10,691 bases of DNA from NCBI GenBank assembly GCA_031426185.1, contig JANPKV010000063.1, forward strand, positions 1 through 10,691. Reading direction: 5' to 3'. Both the position numbers and the translations under genes were made by a program. The notes under the pieces were generated by a model. That model saw only the letters and a program-made list of their open reading frames with translations, made no database searches and was not told the DNA's origin. This stretch comes from JAJNPS01 sp031426185 (GTDB lineage Bacteria; Pseudomonadota; Alphaproteobacteria; Rhodobacterales; Rhodobacteraceae). Within the stretch, counting starts at the first letter, position 1; each line of letters opens with the position of its first letter. Of this stretch, positions 1 through 6,192 are shown piece after piece.

Positions 1-1
1 G

Positions 2-613
2 TTCGTTGAACAAATTCGCGGCAAGAAGATCGGCGTCGGCACCCGCGGCGGCACCGGCTACTCGATCATGCTGTACCTTTTGGAAAATGCCGGCATGGAC
101 CCGCGGTCTGACGTGACGCTGGTTGAAATCGCAAACGAGGCTGGCCAGCTTGCTGCCATGCAGGCAGGCGCCGTCGACATGGCGATGGTCACCGAACCCA
201 TGATCACCAAGGGCGTCCAGGAAGGGATCTGGCTGCCGCCCTTTGCCTCGATGCCGAAAGAACTTGGGCTGTTTGCCTGGACGACGCTCAACGTCCCGCA
301 AACCCTGATCGACTCGGATCCCGACCTCGTGCAGGCCATGGTGAATGCGACCCTTAAGGGACTGGCCTATGTGACCGCCGACCCCGAAGGCGCGCGGACA
401 ATCGCGCGTGCGGAATTCCCCACGCTTCCTCCGGCTGACCTGGAGGCAATGCTTGTGAACACCATGGACAATGACATGTGGCAGTCTGATGGCGCGATCC
501 CGCCAGAGGCTTGGGACAAGACGAAGTCTATCGTGACCATCGCAGGCCTTCTCAGCGAAGATGTCCCGTACGAAAGCGTCTTTGACCCGCAATTCATGAC
601 AGCGGCCGGCTAA
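2..613 (+). CDS. ABC transporter substrate-binding protein, NitT/TauT (SsuA/THI5-like) family, 5'-truncated
   Basis: This is the C-terminal 203 residues of a periplasmic solute-binding protein; the frame is open from base 2 and the gene starts upstream of the window. The piece opens with the second-lobe signature of this family: a 'GKKIGVGTRGGTGYS' segment (residues 7-21), then a 'LENAGMDPRSDVTLVEI' strand-loop and the 'AGQLAAMQAGAVDMAMVTEP' helix-strand, where the binding protein samples a small anionic or nitrogenous ligand (nitrate, taurine, sulfonate, pyrimidine precursor and similar in known members). The tail resembles the ordinary C-terminal helices of the family. The signal peptide and first lobe are outside the window, so ligand specificity cannot be judged. 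The permease and ATPase genes are not present downstream and are presumably upstream. A strong terminator-like hairpin follows 18 nt after the stop. The downstream MBL hydrolase and DUF1989 genes probably act on the imported compound (inference). Confidence 0.85.
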   Translation, partial: FVEQIRGKKIGVGTRGGTGYSIMLYLLENAGMDPRSDVTLVEIANEAGQLAAMQAGAVDMAMVTEPMITKGVQEGIWLPPFASMPKELGLFAWTTLNVPQTLIDSDPDLVQAMVNATLKGLAYVTADPEGARTIARAEFPTLPPADLEAMLVNTMDNDMWQSDGAIPPEAWDKTKSIVTIAGLLSEDVPYESVFDPQFMTAAG

Positions 614-631
614 GTCCGTCCCAGCCACGTG

Positions 632-660
632 GCCGATCCGGTCGTTCCGGGTCGGCTTTT
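632..660 (+). terminator. Intrinsic terminator-like hairpin between binding-protein and hydrolase genes
   Basis: GCCGATCCGG (632-641) pairs with CCGGGTCGGC (647-656) over 10 bp, one of them a G-U pair, around a TCGTT loop, and TTTT follows at once (657-660). This is the classic shape of a rho-independent terminator, although the U-tract is short. Only 14 nt separate it from the next start codon, so it may be a partial terminator or an mRNA-stabilising stem that keeps binding-protein transcript in excess over the downstream enzymes. Confidence 0.75.
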
Positions 661-674
661 CGCAAAGGTGCAAA

Positions 675-1448
675 ATGACGTCGGTGAAAAAGCTTTATAT
701 CCTGCTCTGCGGCTATGAAATCATCCGCAAGTCGGCCTGCCTGCGGGGCGCGTCTCGCGCGCAGATTCTGGCGGTGCCAATCTGTGCATACCTGCTCGAG
801 ACGGATCGCGGTTTTGTCATCTTCGATACCGGGCTGAACGCAGCCTCGCTTGCAGATCCCGCTGCCGCGCAAAAGACGTTTGTGAACGACGCCTTCCCCA
901 GCCCGCCGATCGTGCTGCCCGAGCATACCTTGGCGGCCCAACTTGCGGCAATCGGCGTCCCCCATGAGGCCATCTGCGACGTCATCCTCAGTCATGTTCA
1001 TTCTGATCATACGGGCGGAATCAAGCTTTTCCCGAATGCCCGTGTCTGGATTCAGCGTCTGGAACATGAGTCCGCCTTTTCAGAAACAGGGCGCAACGCC
1101 TCCAGCTTTTCCGATATCGACGGGCCGATCAACTGGCAGATAAAGGACGGCGACTGGGACCTTATGCCAGGCATTGAGGTTCTCTTCACGCCCGGCCACC
1201 GTCCCGGCCACCAGTCCGCCTGCGTGACGCTTCCCTCGGGCGCGCGCAAGATTCTCGTCGGTGACGTCGTCGATCTTCTGGAGAATTTCGAGCGTGAGGT
1301 TCTTGGTTCAAGCATCGACGACATCGCATCACTTCGAAGTCTGAAGCGCCTCAAGCAGTTGGCAGCCGAGCCTGGCGCAGAACTGATCCCGCTTCATGAT
1401 CCGAACTATGTTCAAACAGCGCGCCTTGCGCCCGAATATCATGACTGA
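675..1448 (+). CDS. MBL-fold metallo-hydrolase, N-acyl homoserine lactonase-like
   Basis: A 257-residue metallo-beta-lactamase-fold hydrolase of the AHL-lactonase (AiiA/AttM-like) subfamily, with no signal peptide and therefore predicted cytoplasmic. The dinuclear metal site is visible: HVHSDH at residues 107-112, TPGHRPGH with the third ligand His179 at 172-179, the bridging Asp in GD at 196-197, and a C-terminal LHDP with His241. 'FVIFDTG' (47-53) is the usual second strand of the family. The start ATG has AAAGG about 6 nt upstream. The ORF overlaps the next gene by 8 nt (ATGACTGA), indicating translational coupling. Members of this family open lactones, but many also cleave other esters or cyclic amides. 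Given a transporter binding protein before it and a DUF1989 protein after it, a catabolic ring-opening role seems more likely than quorum quenching (inference). Substrate unknown. Confidence 0.85.
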   Translation: MTSVKKLYILLCGYEIIRKSACLRGASRAQILAVPICAYLLETDRGFVIFDTGLNAASLADPAAAQKTFVNDAFPSPPIVLPEHTLAAQLAAIGVPHEAICDVILSHVHSDHTGGIKLFPNARVWIQRLEHESAFSETGRNASSFSDIDGPINWQIKDGDWDLMPGIEVLFTPGHRPGHQSACVTLPSGARKILVGDVVDLLENFEREVLGSSIDDIASLRSLKRLKQLAAEPGAELIPLHDPNYVQTARLAPEYHD

Positions 1449-2151
1449 CCGTCCCCCGATGACCGGCTACGGCGACCAGAGCCTGGCAGCACCCGACCTG
1501 GCCCGCTATACCGAACTGGCGCAGCGGCCATCCTCGCCGCCCGTTCTGGACGTCTATGTTCCGCCTGAAACCGGATATGCCTGCAAGGTCGCCAAGGGCC
1601 AAATTCTGCGGATCGTCTGCATTGACGGGCCACAGGTCTGTGACTTCAACGCCTTTGCAGCTGACGATCCATCCGAGCATTTCTGGTCAGGCCGCACTCG
1701 GACCTTGCAAGGCGCACATCTTTCCGTAGGCGACCGGCTTTGGAGCACGGAGCCAAGAATGCGGCCCATGTTCACCATCATTGCCGATACCGTGCCGCAC
1801 CCGGACCTCCCGCACAACGCAGGCTCGCATGACCTGATCTATGCCCGCTGTTCAGCAAGTGCCTGGGCCTTGAGAACCGGCAAAACGGGCGAGGCAAACT
1901 GCAATGACAATTTGATCCGGGCCTTGTCGAAGATAGGCTTTTCTTCGGATTACGTTCACGACGCCTTCAATATCTTCATGACGACGGGCATCGATGACCG
2001 CCACAAGCTGTTCTTCCTGCCGCCCATCGCGCGCCAAGGAGATTATGTTGAAATGGTTGCCGAAATCGACACCGTCATCGCGGTGTCAGCCTGTCCGGGC
2101 GGGTGCAACGGTTCGGAAAACAAGGGGCTTCAGGTCCTGATATTCGGATAG
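1441..2151 (+). CDS. DUF1989 domain protein (urea carboxylase-associated / carboxyguanidine deiminase-like family)
   Basis: A 236-residue single-domain DUF1989 protein. Family landmarks are in order: 'GPQVCDFNAF' (63-72), 'AGSHDLIYARCS' (127-138), 'NCNDNLIRAL' (153-162), 'DAFNIFMTTG' (174-183), 'GDYVEMVAEID' (200-210) and 'VSACPGGCNG' (215-224). Cys137, Cys154, Cys218 and His130 are candidate metal or catalytic residues (inference). Paired DUF1989 proteins formerly called urea-carboxylase-associated proteins are known as carboxyguanidine deiminase subunits (CgdAB). This one is unpaired in the window and has no carboxylase next to it, so the same reaction should not be assumed; a C-N bond hydrolase or deiminase-like role on the imported compound is the working idea. 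I chose ATG 1441, which overlaps the upstream stop. An ATG at 1396 in frame would add 15 residues but overlap the hydrolase by 53 nt, and ATG 1459 is another option. No good ribosome-binding site is visible at any of them. Confidence 0.8.
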   Translation: MTDRPPMTGYGDQSLAAPDLARYTELAQRPSSPPVLDVYVPPETGYACKVAKGQILRIVCIDGPQVCDFNAFAADDPSEHFWSGRTRTLQGAHLSVGDRLWSTEPRMRPMFTIIADTVPHPDLPHNAGSHDLIYARCSASAWALRTGKTGEANCNDNLIRALSKIGFSSDYVHDAFNIFMTTGIDDRHKLFFLPPIARQGDYVEMVAEIDTVIAVSACPGGCNGSENKGLQVLIFG

Positions 2152-2154
2152 GAC

Positions 2155-2173
2155 ATCAGGCCTGACCCCTGAT
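2155..2173 (+). terminator. Possible weak hairpin between convergent genes
   Basis: ATCAGG (2155-2160) and CCTGAT (2168-2173) form a 6-bp stem with a 7-nt loop directly after the DUF1989 stop, in the 33-nt gap between two convergent genes. There is no T-tract after it, so termination activity is uncertain. Confidence 0.25.
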
Positions 2174-2184
2174 CCGCACTTATC

Positions 2185-3369
2185 TCAACTCGCGCTTCGT
2201 GCCGAGGATCGCGCCAGCGCGGACAGCAGGTCCGTTCTCGTGACAATGCCTACGATCCGAACACCGTCCATGACCGGCACGGCCTCGGCACCGCCATCGG
2301 CCAGCAGAGGGATAAGGGCCCCGGCAGGCGTCGTGCACGCAACCGATGGCAGGTCGGTCGTCATGATCTCGGCTGCGCGAATGATGCCGGCCGCCTTGTC
2401 GCGCCGGATCGCGGTCATTGCGCCGCCAAAGCCGGTGTTTCGTCGCTGGGCCTCGCGCCGCGCCCGACGGATCAGGTCAAGCTGGAAGATGACCCCCAGC
2501 AGCACTCCGTCGCGTTCCACCACCGGAATGGACGTGAATCCGTGTCTGCGAAACAGGTCGGCCACCTGAGCGGCCCGCGCCGCGGGGCCGACGGTCACCA
2601 GATCGCGCGACATGATGGCGTCGCAGGTCATCGCGCCCAGGGTATGTCCTGCCGCGACCTGCTCGGCGGCTGCGATCAGGCGGGCCAGATCCTCGACACC
2701 GAGGTTGGCCGACTGGCGATAGTCGGCCAGGATGCGGGCAAGCTCGTCCGGTTCCAGCCCAAGTCGCTGCGCCGCGGGCTTGTCGGCAGTGGTGTGGGGC
2801 CCGGGATCCTGCGGCTGGCGGAAGGGATAGGTCCGCCCGTTCAGCCGGTGCCAGACCATCGCCATAGCCACAAGCGCAACGGTGCCCAGCACGACGGGGA
2901 TCAGGACAAAACGAAGCCCCAGCGCGTCCAGCATGGCAGGATTAAGCGCCGCCGTCAGTGCCACCGCCCCGCCCGGCGGATGCAGTGACCGCGTCACAAA
3001 CATCACGCCAAGCGCGAGACAAGCCGATGCTCCCACGGCCACAGCAGGATCACGGGTGACGTGATGCACGCCAAGCGCCACCAGCGCCGAGGCCCCGTTG
3101 CCGACGACAGCCGACCAGGGCTGCGCCAGCGGGCTGTTGGGCAGCGCGAACAGGATCACCGCGCTGGCCCCCATCGGTGCGATCAGGAAAGCGCCGGTCG
3201 TCACCTCGACATCTGTCCCGAACAAAAGCGCCGCGCAAAGCAATAGCGCCAGTCCGGCACCCGCAGCCCCTGCCGCGATGTCGCGACGGCTGGTCGGGCC
3301 GATCACTGGCCCAAAGGCACGCAGTCGCGAGAGCAAGAGCCCCCTCCGGCTGATGTCACGGGCGGTCAT
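2185..3369 (-). CDS. HPP-family integral membrane protein with two C-terminal CBS domains
   Basis: A 394-residue inner-membrane protein. The N-terminal half is the HPP domain: hydrophobic segments at about 34-50, 58-76, 86-104, 108-127 and 154-174, with the name-giving motif in 'RSLHPPGGAVALTAAL' (His130-Pro131-Pro132). A linker (about 180-245) leads to two CBS domains, about 250-303 ('IMSRDLVTVGP...GVIFQLDLI') and 335-386 ('IMTTDLPSVA...GIVTRTDLL'), which in other proteins bind adenosyl nucleotides and gate the attached domain. Plant HPP proteins have been linked to nitrite transport; the bacterial HPP-CBS group (COG3448) has no settled function. I chose the ATG at 3369 because AAGGA lies 8 nt before it; an in-frame ATG at 3423 would add 18 residues without such a site. 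It lies 107 nt downstream of the UdgX stop on the same strand, so it could be read through from the repair operon or have its own promoter. Confidence 0.88.
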   Translation of the reverse strand: MTARDISRRGLLLSRLRAFGPVIGPTSRRDIAAGAAGAGLALLLCAALLFGTDVEVTTGAFLIAPMGASAVILFALPNSPLAQPWSAVVGNGASALVALGVHHVTRDPAVAVGASACLALGVMFVTRSLHPPGGAVALTAALNPAMLDALGLRFVLIPVVLGTVALVAMAMVWHRLNGRTYPFRQPQDPGPHTTADKPAAQRLGLEPDELARILADYRQSANLGVEDLARLIAAAEQVAAGHTLGAMTCDAIMSRDLVTVGPAARAAQVADLFRRHGFTSIPVVERDGVLLGVIFQLDLIRRARREAQRRNTGFGGAMTAIRRDKAAGIIRAAEIMTTDLPSVACTTPAGALIPLLADGGAEAVPVMDGVRIVGIVTRTDLLSALARSSARSAS

Positions 3370-3476
3370 GTCGGGGGTCCTTGGTCCAGTGGCTGGACAG
3401 GCATAGACCCAGATCACAGGCACTGCAAATGTGAAGGCCCGGCTGGCGCAGGCGAACCCGGCTTTTCAGCTCTGAT

Positions 3477-4907
3477 CTACCGGCCTTCGATCATCGCCCG
3501 CACTACTCCGAGGTCCTCGCGAAACCTCAGTCTTTCGGTCGCCTGCGCGGTGGGGTCGGGCAGCCGAAGGATCCACGACGGATGCACGGTGATGAACAGT
3601 GGCGTGCCGTCCGGCAGCGTCTCGACAGTTCCGCGGCGTCTCAGGATGTCCTTTCCGGTGCCCGTCAGGCTGGCCACTGCCGTCGCGCCCATTGCGAGTA
3701 TCAGCCGGGGGCGGATCGCCGCGCGTTCCAGATCCAGCCACCAGCGGCAGGCGATGACCTCACCTGCGTCGGGGCGTTGATGGAGACGGCGCTTGCCGCG
3801 CGGCTGGAATTTGAAATGCTTGACCGCATTGGTGACATAAGCGGCGTTGCGGTCCAGCCCGGCGGCCTCGGCCTCGGCATCAAACAGAAGTCCTGCGGGT
3901 CCGGTAAAGGGAATGCCGGTCAGATCCTCGGTGTCACCGGGCTGTTCGCCCACGATCATCAACGGCGCATCCGGCGGCCCGACACCGAAGACCACCTGTG
4001 TCGCGGGGCCGTGCAGCGGGCAGCGCGTGCATCGCCCGGCCTCGGCACGCAGGGCGGCCAGACCACCCGTGGGCGGGGTCGGCAGCGCGCGTTGGACCAT
4101 CGCCTTTGCCTGCATCAGCAGACGGGGGCTGGCGACTGACGGCTGTGCCGCCTGCATCGTCGCGGTCCGCGCGCCGGCGTTGCGAATGAGGTCGGGGATG
4201 AGGTCGGCTTCGGGCAGGTTCTTCCAGTATTTACGCGGCATTTCGGACGTCATCGCATCGACCATCAGCCGCGCGGGGTTGAAGATATTGGCATAATAGG
4301 TCCGCCACAGACCTTCGGTCGCATCATCGGGAAGGACCGTCCCGGGCAGGGTCAGGTCGTGGCGCAGCACCCCGTTCACGAAACTCGCGGTGATCTGCGG
4401 CGTCAGGATCGCCCAGTCCATGTCGCCAAACCGACGGGCAAAGAACGGCGTTGCCGCCTCGACCACCGGATGGTCGGGCTCGAACCACGCCATGAAGGCG
4501 CGGCGGTCCCCGTCGCCTGCGACTTCGCGGAACCGCACGAAGGCGTGCATCTTGTGGATCGCGCGGCGGACCGTCTTGGCCTGTTCCAACAGCTTGCGCA
4601 TGGCGGGGTCGGCGCGATCCCCCCAGCGCAGTTTCCCCAAAGCCAGCCTGCGCAGCACGTCATAGGCCCGCGCAAACCGTTCGGGATCGGCGTGACAGAG
4701 CGCCGTCTCGACCTCGACTATCGCGTCCTTCGGCAGGGTCAGCGCGGGGGCCTGCGCTGCCGGCGGGGGTGGCAGGGTGGCAAAGAGGTCGGGTGCCGCA
4801 TCGCCGACCTGCCAGACCACTTCGGGAACGCCAGCCGCCAGCAACCCGCGCGTCGCCTGCCGCCACGCAGCCACCGTCCCGATCAGGGGCAGCGCGACGT
4901 GGTGCAT
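3477..4907 (-). CDS. udgX: DUF4130-UdgX fusion: uracil-DNA glycosylase superfamily protein, covalent uracil-DNA binder
   Basis: A 476-residue two-domain DNA repair protein. Residues about 70-250 are the DUF4130 (TIGR03915) domain, with 'RRAIHKMHAFVRFREV' near 114-129 and the conserved 'YYANIFNPARLM...MTSEMPRKYWKNLPEADL' block at 204-236. Residues about 280-476 are UdgX (TIGR03914), a family 4-like uracil-DNA glycosylase: CTRC (Cys293, Cys296) and Cys387 as Fe-S ligands, motif A GEQPGD (320-325), the R-loop KRRLH (372-376) and motif B HPS (442-444). In Mycobacterium smegmatis UdgX the equivalent loop His attacks the deoxyribose after uracil excision and leaves the protein covalently bound to DNA; His376 is that residue here. 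The position that is Cys in family 4 'VKC' is His364 ('AVKHF'), consistent with a His fourth cluster ligand. ATG 4907 shares one base with the stop of the upstream radical SAM gene (TGATG), so the two are translationally coupled; an in-frame TTG lies at 4910. Confidence 0.93.
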   Translation of the reverse strand: MHHVALPLIGTVAAWRQATRGLLAAGVPEVVWQVGDAAPDLFATLPPPPAAQAPALTLPKDAIVEVETALCHADPERFARAYDVLRRLALGKLRWGDRADPAMRKLLEQAKTVRRAIHKMHAFVRFREVAGDGDRRAFMAWFEPDHPVVEAATPFFARRFGDMDWAILTPQITASFVNGVLRHDLTLPGTVLPDDATEGLWRTYYANIFNPARLMVDAMTSEMPRKYWKNLPEADLIPDLIRNAGARTATMQAAQPSVASPRLLMQAKAMVQRALPTPPTGGLAALRAEAGRCTRCPLHGPATQVVFGVGPPDAPLMIVGEQPGDTEDLTGIPFTGPAGLLFDAEAEAAGLDRNAAYVTNAVKHFKFQPRGKRRLHQRPDAGEVIACRWWLDLERAAIRPRLILAMGATAVASLTGTGKDILRRRGTVETLPDGTPLFITVHPSWILRLPDPTAQATERLRFREDLGVVRAMIEGR

Positions 4908-6136
4908 CAAAACAGGGCCAATTGCACCGGCGCCGGTGCAAACCGCGCGCGCAGCGTTGCGGCGTCTGTCATCCCGCGCGGCGACCAGCCGGGTGCGCTG
5001 ATGAAGGCCTTGGCAGTTTTCATCACCGCCCCCATCGCGGACAGGTGTTCATACCGCACCGCGCCATGCCGCCGCGCGTCAAGGATGCGGCCCACGGTCT
5101 TGGTCCCGAAGCCCGGCACCCGCAGCAGAGCATCGCGCGGCGCCTTGTTCACGTCGACGGGAAAGGCCTCGCGATGGGACAGCGCCCAGGCCAGCTTGGG
5201 GTCCACCTCAAGGTCGAGCATGCCGGACGCACCGGCAATCTCGTCCACCTCGAACCCGTAGAACCGCAACAGCCAGTCGGCCTGGTAAAGCCGATGCTCG
5301 CGCAGCAGTGGCGGGCTTTTCAGCGGCAGCAGGGCCGACGAATCCGGAATCGGCGAAAACGCCGAGTAATAGACCCGCGACAGGCCGTAGCCTGCATAAA
5401 GCTGCGCCGCCTGCGTCAGGATCGTGCCATCGTCAGCGGCATCGGCCCCCACGATCATTTGTGTCGACTGTCCGGCAGGCGCAAACAGTGCCTTGCGCTT
5501 GCCGGTATGGGTCGTCTCGCGCGACGCTTCGCGCCGCTGACGCACGCCCGCCATCGTCTTGCGGATGCCCGTCGCGGATTTCTCCGGGGCGAGACGCGAC
5601 AATCCTTCGACGGTCGGAAGTTCGACATTGATCGACAGACGGTCCGCCCACCTGCCCGCTTCGTCCAGCAGTTCGGGGCTCGCGTCGGGGATGGTCTTCA
5701 GATGGATGTAGCCGCGAAAATTCTCGACCTCGCGCAGGGTGCGCGCGATGCGGACCATGTCGGCCATCGTGTCGTCCGGGGACCGGATGATGCCGGAGGA
5801 CAGAAACAGCCCTTCGATGTAATTGCGCCGGTAGAACTCAACCGTCAGCCGCACCACTTCTTCGACCGAAAAGCGCGCCCGCTCGACGCCGCTCGATACC
5901 CGGTTGACGCAGTAGACGCAGTCATAGATGCAGAAATTGGTCATCAGGATTTTCAGCAGACTGATGCAGCGGCCATCCGGGGCATAGGCGTGACAGATCC
6001 CGCTTCCGCCCGAAGAGCCGAGGCCCTTGCCATCGCTGGAATTGCGCCGCTCCCCGCCGGATGAGGCGCAGGAAGCGTCGTACTTGGCGGCATCCGACAG
6101 GATCGCCAGCTTCTCGTTCAGGGTGGGTATGGACAT
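4907..6136 (-). CDS. Putative DNA modification/repair radical SAM protein with HhH domain and C-terminal clamp-like motif
   Basis: A 409-residue radical SAM protein of the TIGR03916 group, which typically sits beside DUF4130/UdgX genes. The conserved N-terminus 'KLAILSDAAKYDASCASSG' (9-27) and 'GICHAYAPDGRC' (46-57) precede the [4Fe-4S]-binding CX3CX2C motif (Cys69, Cys73, Cys76 in 'FCIYDCVYC'). Further family blocks are 'RRNYIEGLFLSSG' (103-115), 'FRGYIHLKTIP' (140-150) and 'DRLSINVELP' (165-174). Residues about 327-357 form a helix-hairpin-helix DNA-binding motif ('VNKAPRDALLRVPGFGTKTV'). The last five residues are QLALF (405-409), matching the bacterial beta-clamp-binding consensus QL-x-LF. 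The reaction is not known; a lesion or nucleobase-processing role is inferred from the HhH motif, the partner gene and the LexA-type operator 3 bp before the start codon. The start fits the family N-terminus, but no Shine-Dalgarno sequence is visible. Confidence 0.9.
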   Translation of the reverse strand: MSIPTLNEKLAILSDAAKYDASCASSGGERRNSSDGKGLGSSGGSGICHAYAPDGRCISLLKILMTNFCIYDCVYCVNRVSSGVERARFSVEEVVRLTVEFYRRNYIEGLFLSSGIIRSPDDTMADMVRIARTLREVENFRGYIHLKTIPDASPELLDEAGRWADRLSINVELPTVEGLSRLAPEKSATGIRKTMAGVRQRREASRETTHTGKRKALFAPAGQSTQMIVGADAADDGTILTQAAQLYAGYGLSRVYYSAFSPIPDSSALLPLKSPPLLREHRLYQADWLLRFYGFEVDEIAGASGMLDLEVDPKLAWALSHREAFPVDVNKAPRDALLRVPGFGTKTVGRILDARRHGAVRYEHLSAMGAVMKTAKAFISAPGWSPRGMTDAATLRARFAPAPVQLALF

Positions 6137-6138
6137 AT

Positions 6139-6153
6139 GTTCTACATATGTTC
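6139..6153 (-). promoter_or_regulatory. LexA-type SOS operator (GTTC-N7-GTTC)
   Basis: The + strand reads GTTCTACATATGTTC (GAAC-N7-GAAC on the coding strand of the repair operon). This exactly matches the direct-repeat LexA box described for alphaproteobacteria, including Rhodobacter and Caulobacter. It is embedded in a perfect 11-bp tandem repeat, ACATATGTTCT, at 6133-6143 and 6144-6154. It ends 2 bp before the ATG of the radical SAM gene and covers the predicted -10 element, the arrangement expected for repression. By chance alone an 8-base match could occur in a window of this size, so position and context carry much of the weight. Confidence 0.75.
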
Positions 6154-6171
6154 TTTGGCGTGACCCGGCAA
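6143..6171 (-). promoter_or_regulatory. Predicted sigma-70 promoter of the radical SAM-udgX operon
   Basis: On the - strand, TTGCCG (6171-6166) and TATGTA (6148-6143) are separated by 17 nt, an acceptable housekeeping promoter. A start 6-8 nt after the -10 would fall at about 6137-6135, essentially on the ATG at 6136, giving a leaderless mRNA and explaining the missing ribosome-binding site. The LexA-type box overlaps the -10. This is prediction from sequence only. Confidence 0.45.
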
Positions 6172-6192
6172 CCCCGACGGCTTGGTCTTGGG

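Noticed and set aside
675..1448. Quorum-quenching AHL lactonase as a firm call
   Set aside because: The fold and metal motifs fit, but the operon context (transport protein and DUF1989) points to catabolism, and lactonase-like MBL enzymes have broad substrates.
1396..2151. DUF1989 start at ATG 1396
   Set aside because: It would overlap the hydrolase gene by 53 nt and adds 15 residues outside the conserved domain; ATG 1441 gives a short coupled overlap.
3424..3476. Terminator after udgX from CCCGGCT repeats
   Set aside because: The two copies are direct, not inverted, repeats and do not form a stem.
4769..6064. 431-codon open frame on the + strand, and a 300-codon one at 4359-5261
   Set aside because: Both are antisense to the conserved radical SAM and UdgX genes, have no recognisable domain, and show the Arg/Gln/His-rich composition of shadow frames in GC-rich DNA.
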